DNA of 64,000 bases, taken from Mycobacterium sp. E3251. GTDB taxonomy: Bacteria; Actinomycetota; Actinomycetes; Mycobacteriales; Mycobacteriaceae. A model generated the notes under the pieces. The model did not search any database and had not been told where the DNA came from. It saw only the letters and a program-made list of their open reading frames with translations. The stretch covers positions 21,463 through 85,462 of the forward strand of contig NZ_LZJF01000056.1 in the NCBI RefSeq assembly GCF_001666835.1, read 5' to 3'. Positions 9,282-20,722 of this stretch are shown here, one piece after another (within the stretch, counting starts at the first letter, position 1; the number at the start of each line of letters is the position of its first letter). The position numbers were made by a program, and so were the translations under genes.

Positions 9282-9454
9282 GGTAGCCAGCTTCGCGGGC
9301 TCCCAGCACGCAAACATCGGCCACAGCGCGTAGATCTTCCCCGAAAGCGCCGCCGAAACCTACGCGGTCGACCGCGCACATTTACGCGCTGCGGCGGATG
9401 GTCTTTGTCGCCCGCCCCCCGATAGTCGACTCAACGCCGAGTGAGGAGACCGCT

Positions 9455-10690
9455 ATGACCACCGTCCAAACCAGTGAGTGCCCGAGCGTGTTCGACGCCG
9501 GGGTGCCTTTCTTCTCCTATGACCACCTCACCGATCCCGACGAGGCGCACCACGCCATCGCCGCCGCCCGCGAACAGTCCCCGATCGCCATGGGGCCGCG
9601 GGGGCCGGAGGTGCTGAGCTACGAACTGGTCCACCAGGTACTGCGGGACCCCCGCTTCATCACGGCCCACGGCCTCGGGCTCGACCTGCAAGGCGTCACC
9701 TCCGGCCCGTTGTGGGACAGGGCGACCGCCAACATCCTCGGACTCGACGGTGCCCAGCACCACCGGCTGCGCCGGCTGGTATCCAAGGCGTTCGCGCCGC
9801 GTGGTGCCGAGCGGCTGCGTTCGCTGATCGTCGAGGTGATCAACGGATTGGTCGATCCGCTGACCGAGGCCGGGCATTGCGACGTGGTGTCCGACATCTC
9901 CCGCCGCTACCCCACCCCGATCATCTGCGCCCTGCTCGGCGCGCCGCCCGAGGACTGGCAGCTGTTCTCCGACTGGACCGACGACATCAAGAAGCTCTTC
10001 GACTGGAACGTCGCCGAGGACGCCCCGGCGATCCTGGCCGCCTGGGACCAGCTCGACGCCTACCTCGAAGGCCTGATCGCCCGCCGGCGCGCATCACTGA
10101 CCGACGACCTCGTCTCCGACCTCATTCGCGCCGAGGAGGACGGCGACCGGCTCACCCATGACGAGTTGCTCATGTTGTGCGCCACGCTGCTGGGAGCCGG
10201 CACCGACACCACGCGCAACCAGCTCGCGGCGGCGGTGCAAGCGCTCTGCGCGCACCCCGACCAATGGGCGTTGCTCGCCCGGCGTCCTGAGCTGGCGGCC
10301 AACGCGGTCCACGAGCTGATGCGTTACTGGCCAATCATTTTCGGCACCATCCGGCGGGCCGCCGAAGATGTCGACCTGGCCGGCGTTCGCGTTCCCGCGG
10401 GCACGCTCGTGCTGGCCAACACCGCCGCGGCCAACCGTGACCCCAGTGTCTACGACCGCCCGGACCGCCTCGACATCACCCGCGAGGGCGCCGCGCCCAT
10501 GCTCACCTTCGGCGGTGGCGTGCACTACTGCCTCGGCGCCCACCTGGCGCGCTTGGAGCTGACAGAGGCGCTTCGCGTCATCACCCAGCGCATGCCCAAT
10601 CCCCGCGCGGCCGCCCCCGCGCAGTGGAGGGCCATCATCGGCATCACCGGGCCCACCACGGTGCCGCTGGAGTTCGACACCGGGCACTGA
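9455..10690 (+). CDS. Cytochrome P450
   Basis: Soluble bacterial P450 of 411 aa. The hallmarks are in order: I-helix LLGAGTDTTRNQL (acid-alcohol pair for oxygen activation), K-helix ELMR (ExxR), and the heme loop FGGGVHYCLGAHLARLEL with the cysteine thiolate. The ATG at 9455 is fixed by the Shine-Dalgarno GTGAGGAGA just upstream. The substrate cannot be read from sequence. The short-chain dehydrogenase follows 25 bp downstream on the same strand, so the pair may act in one oxidation pathway. No ferredoxin gene is adjacent, so it must borrow redox partners. Divergent from the cyclase/LuxR regulator, which is a candidate controller by position only. Confidence 0.95.
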   Translation: MTTVQTSECPSVFDAGVPFFSYDHLTDPDEAHHAIAAAREQSPIAMGPRGPEVLSYELVHQVLRDPRFITAHGLGLDLQGVTSGPLWDRATANILGLDGAQHHRLRRLVSKAFAPRGAERLRSLIVEVINGLVDPLTEAGHCDVVSDISRRYPTPIICALLGAPPEDWQLFSDWTDDIKKLFDWNVAEDAPAILAAWDQLDAYLEGLIARRRASLTDDLVSDLIRAEEDGDRLTHDELLMLCATLLGAGTDTTRNQLAAAVQALCAHPDQWALLARRPELAANAVHELMRYWPIIFGTIRRAAEDVDLAGVRVPAGTLVLANTAAANRDPSVYDRPDRLDITREGAAPMLTFGGGVHYCLGAHLARLELTEALRVITQRMPNPRAAAPAQWRAIIGITGPTTVPLEFDTGH

Positions 10691-10715
10691 GGGAGTCCTA
10701 TTAGGCTCGTCAGGC

Positions 10716-11597
10716 ATGACCAACTGGACCGCCGCAGACCTGCCGTCGTTCGCCGGGCGCAGCGTGATCGTCACCGGGGCCAACAGCGGACTGGGCGCGG
10801 TGACCGCCCGCGAGCTGGCGCGGCGAGGCGCGACGCTCGTCATGGCCGTCCGCGACGTACGCAAGGGCGAGAAGGCCGCGCTGCAGATCAGGGGCTCACA
10901 TACCGGCCCGGTCGAGGTGCGCCCGCTCGACTTGCAGAATCTGTCGTCGGTGCGGGAGTTCGCCGACGGGGTGGACAAGGTCGACGTGCTGATCAACAAC
11001 GCCGGCATCATGGCCGCCCCGTACGCCCGGACCATCGACGGGTTCGAGAGCCAGATCGGCACCAACCACCTCGGTCACTTCGCGCTGACCAACCTGCTGC
11101 TGCCCAAGCTCACCGACCGGGTGGTCATGGTGTCGTCGATGGCGCACTGGGCGGGACGGATCAGCATCGACGACCTGAACTGGGAGCGGCGGCGATACTC
11201 ACCCTGGCTGGCCTACAGCCAGTCCAAGCTCGCCAACCTGCTGTTCACCAGCGAGCTGCAGCGACGCCTGGATGCGGCCGGTTCCACGCTGCGCGCGCTG
11301 GCCGCCCATCCCGGCTACTCGCACACCAACCTGCAGGGCGCATCCGGCCGGAAGCTCGGCGACGCGCTGATGTCGGCCGTCACCCGCGTGGTGGCCACCG
11401 ACGCCGACTTCGGCGCCCGGCAAACGCTCTACGCCGCCTCGCAGGACCTGCCGGGCGACACGTTCGTCGGGCCGCGGTTCGGCCAGACCGGCCGCACCCA
11501 ATCGGTCGGACGTAGCCGCCGGGCGCAGGACCCGGCGATGGCGGCGGCGCTGTGGGAGCTGTCCGAGCAGCTCACCGGCACCAAATTTCCGCTCTGA
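10716..11597 (+). CDS. Short-chain dehydrogenase/reductase
   Basis: NAD(P)-dependent oxidoreductase of 293 aa with a Rossmann fold. Motifs are TGANSGLG (cofactor loop, residues ~20-27), DVLINNAGIM (NNAG), VMVSSMAHW (catalytic Ser) and YSQSK (Tyr and Lys of the active site). The overall pattern, including IDDLNWERRRYSPWLAYSQSKLAN, resembles retinol-dehydrogenase-like SDRs that are abundant in mycobacteria. The Arg after the first beta strand (AVRDVRKGEK) favours NADP(H). It lies 25 bp after the P450 gene and may oxidise or reduce its product; the substrate is unknown. Confidence 0.93.
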   Translation: MTNWTAADLPSFAGRSVIVTGANSGLGAVTARELARRGATLVMAVRDVRKGEKAALQIRGSHTGPVEVRPLDLQNLSSVREFADGVDKVDVLINNAGIMAAPYARTIDGFESQIGTNHLGHFALTNLLLPKLTDRVVMVSSMAHWAGRISIDDLNWERRRYSPWLAYSQSKLANLLFTSELQRRLDAAGSTLRALAAHPGYSHTNLQGASGRKLGDALMSAVTRVVATDADFGARQTLYAASQDLPGDTFVGPRFGQTGRTQSVGRSRRAQDPAMAAALWELSEQLTGTKFPL

Positions 11598-11610
11598 GGT
11601 GCGGATGCGC

Positions 11611-11616
11611 TAACCT
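11611..11616 (+). promoter_or_regulatory. -10 box of rplY
   Basis: TAACCT with a weak -35-like TTCCGC 18 bases upstream (11587-11592). It predicts a leader of about 115 bases before the rplY ATG. That leader contains the palindrome reported separately at 11638-11647. Confidence 0.42.
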
Positions 11617-11637
11617 GACCGGGCGTCACGGCGAGGG

Positions 11638-11647
11638 TGGCTGGCCA
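11638..11647 (+). promoter_or_regulatory. Palindrome in the rplY leader
   Basis: GCTGGCCAGC is a perfect 10-base palindrome, extended imperfectly by GGTG on the left and CAGCACC on the right. It lies inside the predicted ~115-base rplY leader. It could fold as a hairpin and serve autoregulation by L25, or be a protein-binding site; neither is shown. Confidence 0.3.
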
Positions 11648-11736
11648 GCCAGCACCGTTATCGACGGAGACCGACGAACTGTCGCGACCCCGGCCGTGCC
11701 CCGACACTCAGGCATTGAGCACACAGGAGCGACACG

Positions 11737-12405
11737 ATGGCCAAGTCCGCAGGCAACCAACTCACCGCCACGGTGCGAACCGAGACCGGCAAGGGCGCGT
11801 CCCGCCGAGCCCGCCGCGAAGGCAAGATTCCCGCCGTCCTCTATGGCCACGGCAGCGACCCGCAGCACCTCGAGCTGCCCGGTCACGACTTCGCCGCCGT
11901 GCTGCGCCACGCGGGCACCAATGCGGTGCTGACCCTGGACATCGACGGCAAGGAACAGCTGGCGCTGACCAAGGCGCTCGACATCCACCCGATCCGCCGC
12001 ACCATCCAACACGCCGACCTGCTGGTCGTGCGCCGCGGGGAGAAGGTCGTGGTCGAGGTCCGGGTCGTCATCGAGGGCGACGCCGTTCCCGGCACCCTGG
12101 TCACTCAGGACACCAACACCATCGAGATCGAGGCCGACGCGCTCTCGATCCCCGAGCAGCTGACGGTGTCCGTCGAGGACGCCGAGCCGGGCACCCAGTT
12201 CACCGCCGGGCAGATCGCACTGCCGAAGGGCGTCAACCTGATCTCCGACCCGGAGATGCTGGTGGTGAACGTGGTGACCGCGCCGACCGCCGAGGACCTC
12301 GAGGAAGAGGGCGCGGGCGAGGTCGCCGAGGCCGAAGCAGCCCCCGCGGAAGAGGAAGCCGGCGAGGCCACAGATTCCGGGGCCCCCGCGGACGAGTCCG
12401 AGTAG
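11737..12405 (+). CDS. rplY: 50S ribosomal protein L25 (CTC form)
   Basis: L25 of the long general-stress-protein CTC type, 222 aa, binding 5S rRNA in the large subunit. The N-terminal L25 domain reads [24 protein letters not shown], the usual start of the family. The second TL5-type beta domain follows from about residue 100 ([19 protein letters not shown]...). The C-terminal ~35 residues are acidic and Ala/Glu-rich. AGGAG lies 9 bases before the ATG. pth starts 12 bp after the stop; rplY-pth is the usual mycobacterial pair. Confidence 0.97.
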   Translation: MAKSAGNQLTATVRTETGKGASRRARREGKIPAVLYGHGSDPQHLELPGHDFAAVLRHAGTNAVLTLDIDGKEQLALTKALDIHPIRRTIQHADLLVVRRGEKVVVEVRVVIEGDAVPGTLVTQDTNTIEIEADALSIPEQLTVSVEDAEPGTQFTAGQIALPKGVNLISDPEMLVVNVVTAPTAEDLEEEGAGEVAEAEAAPAEEEAGEATDSGAPADESE

Positions 12406-12417
12406 GCGGACCGCAAC

Positions 12418-12993
12418 GTGGCCGAGCCGTTGCTGGTGGTCGGCCTGGGCAATCCCGGAGACAACTACGCCCGCACCCGGCACAACCTCGGGTTCATGGT
12501 CGCCGACCTGCTCGCCGAACGGCTGGGCTCGAAGTTCAAGGTGCACAAGCGTTCCGGCGCCGAGGTGGTCAGCGGCCGGCTGGCGGGGCGCTCGGTGTTG
12601 GTGGCCAAGCCGCGCTGCTACATGAACGAGTCCGGCCGCCAGGTCGGGCCGTTGGCGAAGTTCTACTCGGTGACCCCGGCCGACATCATCGTCGTCCACG
12701 ACGACCTCGACCTCGACTTCGGCCGCATCCGGCTCAAGATCGGCGGCGGCGAGGGCGGCCATAACGGGCTGCGCTCGGTCGCGTCCGCGCTGGGCACCAA
12801 GGAGTTTCAGCGGGTCCGCATCGGGATCGGCCGGCCGCCGGGGCGCAAAGACCCGGCGGCTTTCGTGTTGGAGAACTTCACCGCCGCCGAGCGCGGCGAG
12901 GTCCCGACCATTTGCGAGCAGGCCGCGGACGCCACCGAGTTGCTCATCCAGGTGGGACTGGAGCCGGCGCAGAACCAGGTCCACGCCTGGTAA
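12418..12993 (+). CDS. pth: Peptidyl-tRNA hydrolase
   Basis: Releases tRNA from peptidyl-tRNA that drops off the ribosome. The 191-aa length equals that of the M. tuberculosis enzyme. The conserved motifs are [20 protein letters not shown] (catalytic His in RHN), [26 protein letters not shown] (Asp of the active site) and [12 protein letters not shown]. The start is GTG at 12418. The gene follows rplY by 12 bp and is convergent with pks16. Confidence 0.97.
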   Translation: MAEPLLVVGLGNPGDNYARTRHNLGFMVADLLAERLGSKFKVHKRSGAEVVSGRLAGRSVLVAKPRCYMNESGRQVGPLAKFYSVTPADIIVVHDDLDLDFGRIRLKIGGGEGGHNGLRSVASALGTKEFQRVRIGIGRPPGRKDPAAFVLENFTAAERGEVPTICEQAADATELLIQVGLEPAQNQVHAW

Positions 12994-13003
12994 CCGCCGC
13001 GGC

Positions 13004-14638
13004 TTAGGTGACCAGGGTGGCGGAGTGGGACCGGCGCAGCTTGCCCGACGGTGTCTTCGGGATGGTGCCCGGCCCGAGCACCACGACGTTGCGGGGCCGC
13101 ATGTCGACCTCGGCCACCACTTCGCGGGCGACCTGGTGCTCGATGCGGCGCACCTCGGCGGGGTCCTGCCAGGCGTTGGACTCGACGGCGACCGCGAACG
13201 TTTCGCGTGAGTGGCCGGCGTCCAGGCGCACCGCGACGGCGCAGCCGGGCCGCACCCCCTCGACGCGGCAGGCGGCCCGCTCGATGTCGGTGGGGTAGAT
13301 GTTGCGGCCCGCCATGATGATGACGTCCTTGACGCGGCCGCACACCACGACGTGCCCGTCCTCGGTCAGGTAGCCGAGGTCACCGGTGTCATACCAGCCG
13401 TTCTCGTCCTGCGCCGGGATGAAACCGCCCATGGTCAGGTAGCCGGGCGTCAGCGACTCCCCGCGCAGCTCGATGACGCCGACGCCGCGCGGCGGCATCA
13501 CGTCGCCGTTCTCGTCGATGATGCGCGCCTCGAGGTCTTGCAGGAGCGGGCCCAGGGTCGCCAGCCTGCGGGTGTTGCCCTTGGTGGCGGGCACGGCGCG
13601 GCGCAGGGCGGCCAGCAGGTCGGCGTCGACCTCGTCGACGACCAGACCGGCGTTGCACTCCGAAAACGACACAGCCAGCGTCGTCTCGGCCATGCCGTAG
13701 GCCGGCAGGATCGCCGACGGCCGCAGGCCGAACGGCTTGCCGGCGTCGAGCAGGTCCTCCACGTCGGCGGGTTCCACGGGCTCGGCACCCGAGAGCGCGA
13801 AACGCAGGGTGGACAGGTCGAAATCGCCGGGCTTGGCGTTGCGCCGCAACCGCTTGGCCAGCAGGGCGTAGGCGAAGTTGGGCGCCGCGGTCATGGTGCC
13901 CTTGTACTTGTCGATCAGCTTGGCCCACAGCAACGTGTCACGCAGGAAGTCCATCGGCGTGACCTTGACCAGCTCCGCGCCGAAGTACATCGGGATGGTC
14001 AGGAAACCAACCATGCCCATGTCGTGGAAGCAGGGCAGCCAGCTGACCATGACATCCCTGTCGACGTCGTACTCGGCGCCGATGAACATCGCCTCGGCGT
14101 TGGAGTAGATGTTGCGATGGGTGATCTGGACGGCTTTGGGAGAACCGGTGGAGCCACTCGTCAACTGCATCAGCGCGAGGTCGTCCTCGCCGACCTCGAC
14201 GGGGTCGATCGGCTCCGACGCCAGCAGGTCGGCGACGGTGAGGACCTTGATCCCCTTCTCCTCCAGCACGGGGATGGCGACCAGGAACGGCTCGGAGACG
14301 ATGACGGCCTTGGCCTCGATCATGCCGATGACGTTCATGGTGTCTTCGGCCCACACGGCCAGGTCGGTGCGCGGCGTGGGCTGGTGCAGCATCGTCAGGC
14401 TGGCCCCGCGCATCCAGAGGCCCTGCGCCGTCGGGGCGATCTCCACCGGGAAGCCGGCCAGGACACCGACCGCGTCGCCCAGGCCGATCCCGGCGGCGGC
14501 CAGGCCGCCCGCGATGCGACTGGCGCGCTCGTGGACCTCGCCCCAGGTGTGCCGGACCGGCTCGTGCGGTTCACCGGTGACCATGCCCGTCGTCGCGTTA
14601 CGGGCATTGCGGTACATCTTCTCGGTAAACCTGCTCAC
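13004..14638 (-). CDS. pks16: Fatty-acyl-AMP ligase-like protein Pks16
   Basis: Acyl-adenylating enzyme of the ANL superfamily. The 544 aa, counted from the GTG at 14638, equal the M. tuberculosis Pks16 (Rv1013) length. AMP-binding motifs are [45 protein letters not shown] and [16 protein letters not shown], and the C-terminal catalytic lysine is in [12 protein letters not shown]. The GTG start is supported by GAGGAGG about 5 bases upstream. Despite the name it has no ketosynthase; it probably activates a fatty acid as acyl-adenylate for CoA or a carrier protein. The upstream region contains a likely promoter and a long structured leader. Confidence 0.92.
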   Translation of the reverse strand: MSRFTEKMYRNARNATTGMVTGEPHEPVRHTWGEVHERASRIAGGLAAAGIGLGDAVGVLAGFPVEIAPTAQGLWMRGASLTMLHQPTPRTDLAVWAEDTMNVIGMIEAKAVIVSEPFLVAIPVLEEKGIKVLTVADLLASEPIDPVEVGEDDLALMQLTSGSTGSPKAVQITHRNIYSNAEAMFIGAEYDVDRDVMVSWLPCFHDMGMVGFLTIPMYFGAELVKVTPMDFLRDTLLWAKLIDKYKGTMTAAPNFAYALLAKRLRRNAKPGDFDLSTLRFALSGAEPVEPADVEDLLDAGKPFGLRPSAILPAYGMAETTLAVSFSECNAGLVVDEVDADLLAALRRAVPATKGNTRRLATLGPLLQDLEARIIDENGDVMPPRGVGVIELRGESLTPGYLTMGGFIPAQDENGWYDTGDLGYLTEDGHVVVCGRVKDVIIMAGRNIYPTDIERAACRVEGVRPGCAVAVRLDAGHSRETFAVAVESNAWQDPAEVRRIEHQVAREVVAEVDMRPRNVVVLGPGTIPKTPSGKLRRSHSATLVT

Positions 14639-14842
14639 GCAAACCTCCTCGGTTCCGGCGCCTGGCCCAACGCCCGGGATTTCATATTCCGCCCACTGGG
14701 TAACGCTTCGGAACAGGCGCGCAAACACAGTCGGGCGGCGGTTAGGTCTCGAATCGGCGATGAGTCGGCTACCTGCCATTCGGCCGGCCGATGAGCGCGA
14801 AGCGGGCCCGAGAACCGCCGGCGGGCCCGAAGCATCAGTCGC

Positions 14843-14861
14843 CCGCCGGAGACCCCGGCGG
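14843..14861 (-). promoter_or_regulatory. Hairpin in the pks16 leader
   Basis: Two 7-base arms, CCGCCGG and CCGGCGG, flank a 5-base loop and form a perfect stem. No U-tract follows on the minus strand, so it is not a simple intrinsic terminator. It may be part of a cis-regulatory leader. Confidence 0.3.
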
Positions 14862-14908
14862 ACGACAGAAATGTGTGATCTTGCTCAGCGCGACTCGTCA
14901 CCGCGCAT

Positions 14909-14914
14909 ATCTTA
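14909..14914 (-). promoter_or_regulatory. Likely -10 box of pks16
   Basis: Minus-strand TAAGAT with TTGGGC 18 bases upstream as a plausible -35. Transcription from here would give pks16 a leader of about 260 bases. Confidence 0.35.
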
Positions 14915-14963
14915 AACTCCTCTTAGGGAACAGCCCAAACGAATGCGGTTTTTGGGGTGCTTT

Positions 14964-15920
14964 TCACACTTCGGTGGGCGTCGGCACCACACGCGCCCCC
15001 GCCACCGGCCCGGTGGCTACCCGTACCGTCCGGCAGACACCCGCCCCGGACACCTGGGCGCCCACGTCGACCGCCGAGGCGGCCGAGGGGCACAAGAAGG
15101 CGCATGTCGGGCCCGACCCGGACACGATGCCCGCCAGCGCACCGGCCTCGACCCCGGCTCGCAGGGTTCGGCGCAGCTTCGGATTCAGGCTCACGGCGGC
15201 CGCCTGCATCTCGTTGCCCAGCAGCGACGCCAGCTGTTCCGGGTCGCCCGCGGCCAAGGCCGCCAGCACCGGGCCCGGGCCGGCGAGCCGCGGCGGGTCC
15301 CCCGCTTCGCGGAGCCGGTCCAGCTCGACGAACACCGCCGGCGTCAGCAACTCACCGTCGGCGAACGCCAACACCCAGTGGAAGGTGTTGCGCGACAACA
15401 CAGTGGCCAACTCCTCGCCGCGGCCGGTGCCCAGTGCGGTGCCGCCGTGCAGGGCGAAGGGCACGTCGCTACCCAGGCGTGCGGCGAGCATGCGCAGGTC
15501 GCGCCGGGGCACGTTGAGCTCCCACAGCGAGTTCATGGCGACCAGCACCGCGGCGGCGTCGGCGCTGCCGCCGGCCATCCCGCCGGCCACCGGGATGGAT
15601 TTGTCGATCATGATCGAGACGTCGGGCGCCCGGCCGACGTGTTCGGCCATCAGTTCGGCGGCCTGCCAGGCGAGGTTGCGTTCGTCGGTGGGCAGCGTGT
15701 CGGCGCCCTCGCCGACGAGCTCGAGCGACAGCACGTCGGCGTTGCGGACCGTCACCTCGTCGAGCAGGGAGACGGCCTGGAAAACGGTGGTGAGCTCGTG
15801 ATAGCCGTCCTCCCGGCGGTCGCCGACCGCCAGATAGAGGTTGACCTTTCCGGGCACCCGAACGGTGACCGACCCGGTGGGCACCCACTGGGCGGCGGTA
15901 TTGCCGTCAGATGCGGACAC
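14964..15920 (-). CDS. ispE: 4-diphosphocytidyl-2-C-methyl-D-erythritol kinase
   Basis: GHMP kinase that phosphorylates CDP-methylerythritol in the MEP route to isoprenoids (decaprenyl phosphate, menaquinone). 318 aa. Motif 1 [24 protein letters not shown] (substrate site), motif 2 [16 protein letters not shown] (ATP loop) and motif 3 [14 protein letters not shown] are all intact. The GTG at 15920 follows ksgA by 61 bp on the same strand, the rpfB-ksgA-ispE order of M. tuberculosis. The C-terminus after the third motif is an Ala/Val-rich extension. Confidence 0.95.
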   Translation of the reverse strand: MSASDGNTAAQWVPTGSVTVRVPGKVNLYLAVGDRREDGYHELTTVFQAVSLLDEVTVRNADVLSLELVGEGADTLPTDERNLAWQAAELMAEHVGRAPDVSIMIDKSIPVAGGMAGGSADAAAVLVAMNSLWELNVPRRDLRMLAARLGSDVPFALHGGTALGTGRGEELATVLSRNTFHWVLAFADGELLTPAVFVELDRLREAGDPPRLAGPGPVLAALAAGDPEQLASLLGNEMQAAAVSLNPKLRRTLRAGVEAGALAGIVSGSGPTCAFLCPSAASAVDVGAQVSGAGVCRTVRVATGPVAGARVVPTPTEV

Positions 15921-15981
15921 CGCAGCAGACTATCGCTGCCGCCGGTCAACTACACGCAGCGGCGCCCCGAAGAAACCACAG

Positions 15982-18068
<2,087 letters not shown>

Positions 18069-18083
18069 TCAGCACCAAGCGAC

Positions 18084-18104
18084 AAATAAGGGCCCGTAGG
18101 CCCC
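18084..18104 (-). terminator. Intrinsic-terminator-like hairpin in the rpfB leader
   Basis: On the minus strand GGGCC (18103-18099), loop TACG, GGCCC (18094-18090), then TTATTT. This is a compact GC stem with a U-rich tail. It lies between the tatD stop and rpfB, just after the predicted rpfB start site. It can end tatD transcripts and attenuate rpfB; the rpfB leader of M. tuberculosis is reported to be an RNA switch. Confidence 0.6.
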
Positions 18105-18121
18105 ACCCTTTCGATCACAAG

Positions 18122-18150
18122 ACGGTAACGAACCGGCCAATGTTGAGCAA
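18122..18150 (-). promoter_or_regulatory. rpfB promoter
   Basis: Minus-strand -35 TTGCTC (18150-18145), a 17-base spacer, and -10 TACCGT (18127-18122). It predicts a transcription start near 18115 and a leader of about 128 bases to the rpfB ATG, containing the terminator-like hairpin at its 5' side. Confidence 0.6.
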
Positions 18151-18192
18151 CTCCGGCGCGAGTTTGTTTACGGAATCGCCAGGTTCGGCGTC

Positions 18193-19047
18193 TTAGCCGT
18201 GAGCCAGTCCGTAGACCCGCCGAGCGTTGTTCGTGGTGGCCTGTGCCAGCTCTTCGGCTGGACGACCGACCAGTTCTGCGACCGCTCGCACAGTATAAGG
18301 AAGGCAGTACGGCTCGTTCGGCGACCCGCGGTAGGGGTGCGGCGTCAGGAACGGCGCATCGGTTTCCACCAGCAGCTGCTCCAGCGGTATCAGCGGGACG
18401 GCTTCCCGCAGGTCGCGGGCGTTGTGGAAGCTCGCCGTCCCGGACAGGCTGAGAAACCATCCGGCGTCCACGCACCGGCGGGCCATCGCGGCATCCGACG
18501 AGAAGCAGTGGAAGATCACGGCGTCGGGGGCGCCTTCGGCCGCCAGCACGTCCAGCACCTCGGCGTCGGCGTCCCGGTTGTGGATCATCAGCGGTTTCCC
18601 GCACCGCTTGGCCAGGTCGATGTGCCAGGCGAAGGCTTCCCGCTGGGTCTCCGGCGCCGCGCAGCCGTCGAGGCGCCCGGGCCAATAAAGGTCCAGGCCG
18701 GTCTCGCCGACGGCCACCACCCTGGGATGCGCCACCAGCCGCTCGATCTCGACGCGTGTGCCCTCGTCCAGCGCAGCGGCGCGTGTCGGATGCAGCGCCA
18801 CCGCGGCATACACCCGCGGATCCCATTCGGCGGCCCGCGTCACCCACCGCGCCGAGTCCAAATCGTCGGCGATCGTGACCACCGCCTCCACCCCGACCGC
18901 CGCGGCGCGTTCCACGATGGCGCGCACGTCCTCGGCGTCCCGCGCACCGCAGGCGTCGAGGTGGGTGTGGGCGTCGACCAGGGGGGCCAGCGGTTCCGGC
19001 GCGGGCGGGGCTTCTCGTTCTCGGCGTTCTCGGGGTTTGGAGCTCAC
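18193..19047 (-). CDS. tatD: TatD-family metal-dependent hydrolase
   Basis: Metal-dependent TIM-barrel nuclease/hydrolase of the TatD family, 284 aa from the GTG at 19047. Motifs are LVDAHTHLDAC (first HxH metal pair), ALHPTRA, VAVGETGLDLYW (catalytic Glu), PLMIHNRDADAE, VIFHCFSSD and LLVETDAPFLTP. The GTG at 19047 is chosen because TATTGT lies 6 bases upstream as a leaderless -10 box; a GTG at 19053 is also in frame. Divergent from metS across a very short gap and upstream of rpfB, as in M. tuberculosis (Rv1008). Confidence 0.93.
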   Translation of the reverse strand: MSSKPRERREREAPPAPEPLAPLVDAHTHLDACGARDAEDVRAIVERAAAVGVEAVVTIADDLDSARWVTRAAEWDPRVYAAVALHPTRAAALDEGTRVEIERLVAHPRVVAVGETGLDLYWPGRLDGCAAPETQREAFAWHIDLAKRCGKPLMIHNRDADAEVLDVLAAEGAPDAVIFHCFSSDAAMARRCVDAGWFLSLSGTASFHNARDLREAVPLIPLEQLLVETDAPFLTPHPYRGSPNEPYCLPYTVRAVAELVGRPAEELAQATTNNARRVYGLAHG

Positions 19048-19053
19048 CGGCAC

Positions 19054-19063
19054 ACAATAAGGT
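19054..19063. promoter_or_regulatory. Overlapping divergent -10 boxes of tatD and metS
   Basis: TATTGT on the minus strand (19059-19054) lies 6 bases before the tatD GTG. TAAGGT on the plus strand (19058-19063) lies 9 bases before the metS ATG. The two boxes share two base pairs, so RNA polymerase should not be able to open both promoters at once. Confidence 0.5.
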
Positions 19064-19072
19064 GGACTCTCG

Positions 19073-20614
19073 ATGAGGCCCTTCTACGTCACGACCGCGA
19101 TCACCTACCCCAACGGCGATCCGCACGTCGGGCATGCCTACGAGTACATCGCCACCGACGCCATCGCCCGGTTCAAGCGGCTCGACGGCTTCGACGTGCG
19201 TTTCCTGACCGGCACCGACGAGCACGGCCTCAAAATGGTCGAGACGGCAGCCGCGGAAGGCGTACCGACCGCCGAGCTGGCCCGGCGTAACTCCGATGTG
19301 TTCCAACGGTTGCAGGAGAAGCTGAACATCTCCTTCGACCGGTTCATCCGGACCACGGACGCCGACCATCACGAAGCCTCCAAGGCGATCTGGCAGCGGA
19401 TGGAGGCGGCGGGCGACATCTACCTGGACAGCTATTCCGGTTGGTACTCCGTGCGCGACGAGCGTTTCTTCGTCGAATCCGAGACCGCGCTTGTCGACGG
19501 GACGCGCGTCGCCGTCGAGACCGGCACGCCGGTGACCTGGACCGAGGAGCAGACCTACTTCTTCCGGTTGTCGGCGTATGCCGACAAACTGTTGGCCCAC
19601 TATGACGCCAACCCGGATTTCATTGCGCCCGAGGTACGGCGCAACGAGGTGGTGAGTTTCGTCTCCGGCGGCCTGCGCGACCTGTCGATCTCGCGCACCT
19701 CATTCGACTGGGGCGTGAAGGTACCCGATCATCCCGACCACGTCATGTATGTCTGGGTCGACGCGCTGACCAATTACCTGACCGGGGTGGGCTACCCCGA
19801 CACCGAGTCGGAGCTGTTCCGCCGCTACTGGCCGGCGGATCTGCACATGATCGGCAAGGACATCATCCGGTTCCACACCGTCTATTGGCCGGCGTTTCTG
19901 ATGTCGGCCGGGATCGAGTTGCCGCGAAGGGTTTTCGCGCACGGCTTCCTGCTCAACCGTGGCGAGAAGATGAGCAAATCGGTGGGCAACATCGTGGACC
20001 CCGTTGCCCTGATCGACACCTTCGGCGTGGACCAACTCCGCTACTTCCTGTTGCGGGAGGTCCCGTTCGGCCAGGACGGCAGCTACAGCGAAGACGCGAT
20101 CATCACCCGGATCAACACCGATCTGGCCAATGAGCTGGGCAATCTGGCCCAGCGGTCGTTGTCCATGGTGGCCAAGAACCTGGACTCAGTGGTGCCGACC
20201 CCCGGCGAATTCACCGCCGAGGACACCGAACTGCTCGACGTCGCCGACGGCCTGCTCGAGCGTGTGCGCGCCGAATTCGACAGTCAGGCAATGCATCTGG
20301 CGCTGGAGGCGATCTGGCTGATGCTGGGCGCGGCCAACAGATACTTCTCGGCTCAGCAGCCGTGGGTGCTGCGCAAGAGCGAGTCGGAAGCAGACCAGAA
20401 GCGATTCGCGACGGTGCTTTACACCACGTGCGAAGCGGTTCGCATTGCGGCGCTGTTGATTCAGCCGGTGATGCCCGGCTCGGCGAGCAAGCTACTCGAC
20501 CTGCTCGGGCAACCGCCCGAGCAGCGCAGCTTCGACGCCATCGGCACGAGGCTGGTGCCCGGCACCGCGCTGCCGGTGCCGACCGGCGTCTTCCCCCGCT
20601 ACCAAGTCGACTAG
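19073..20614 (+). CDS. metS: Methionyl-tRNA synthetase
   Basis: Class I aminoacyl-tRNA synthetase charging initiator and elongator tRNA-Met, 513 aa. The HIGH-type motif is [14 protein letters not shown] and the KMSKS loop is [15 protein letters not shown]. The connective segment lacks the CxxC zinc knuckles of the MetG1 type, and the protein ends after the anticodon-binding helical domain without the C-terminal EMAP-like tRNA-binding domain; both match the M. tuberculosis enzyme. The start is ATG at 19073. The gene marks the left border of the large accessory region. Confidence 0.97.
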   Translation: MRPFYVTTAITYPNGDPHVGHAYEYIATDAIARFKRLDGFDVRFLTGTDEHGLKMVETAAAEGVPTAELARRNSDVFQRLQEKLNISFDRFIRTTDADHHEASKAIWQRMEAAGDIYLDSYSGWYSVRDERFFVESETALVDGTRVAVETGTPVTWTEEQTYFFRLSAYADKLLAHYDANPDFIAPEVRRNEVVSFVSGGLRDLSISRTSFDWGVKVPDHPDHVMYVWVDALTNYLTGVGYPDTESELFRRYWPADLHMIGKDIIRFHTVYWPAFLMSAGIELPRRVFAHGFLLNRGEKMSKSVGNIVDPVALIDTFGVDQLRYFLLREVPFGQDGSYSEDAIITRINTDLANELGNLAQRSLSMVAKNLDSVVPTPGEFTAEDTELLDVADGLLERVRAEFDSQAMHLALEAIWLMLGAANRYFSAQQPWVLRKSESEADQKRFATVLYTTCEAVRIAALLIQPVMPGSASKLLDLLGQPPEQRSFDAIGTRLVPGTALPVPTGVFPRYQVD

Positions 20615-20652
20615 CCGCCCGCGAAGCGAACGGTGACACGCCGTTGGCGTCG

Positions 20653-20719
20653 GTCATATTCGCGCCGATCTCGATCATGTCAATAGCGTTGCTATTATTT
20701 GTATCGGCGCTAATATGAC
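20653..20719. promoter_or_regulatory. Nested palindromic operator upstream of TetR gene
   Basis: Outer arms GTCATATTCGCGCCGAT (20653-20669) and ATCGGCGCTAATATGAC (20703-20719) are inverted repeats with 16 of 17 matches. Inside lies a perfect AATAGC-GTT-GCTATT palindrome (20682-20696), its centre 3 bases from that of the outer pair. The element ends 3 bases before the GTG of the TetR gene, so autoregulation is the likeliest role. Confidence 0.6.
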
Positions 20720-20722
20720 GGG

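Larger units (their letters stand above)
14639..14963. other. Intergenic region ispE-pks16: promoter and structured leader of pks16
   Basis: 325 bp without a convincing gene. On the minus strand a -10 box TAAGAT (14909-14914) with TTGGGC 18 bases upstream would start a transcript with a ~260-base leader to pks16. The leader contains a perfect 7-bp stem with 5-base loop (CCGCCGG at 14843-14849, CCGGCGG at 14855-14861) and nearby GGGCCCG repeats. AGAGGAG sits just before a 7-codon ATG...TGA reading frame. No plus-strand gene is evident. Confidence 0.45.

Noticed and set aside
13211..14794. Long plus-strand open frame (over 500 codons) opposite pks16
   Set aside because: Its translation is low-complexity and His/Arg/Gln-rich, without domains. 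The minus strand encodes a complete AMP-ligase of exact family length, so this is a high-GC shadow frame.
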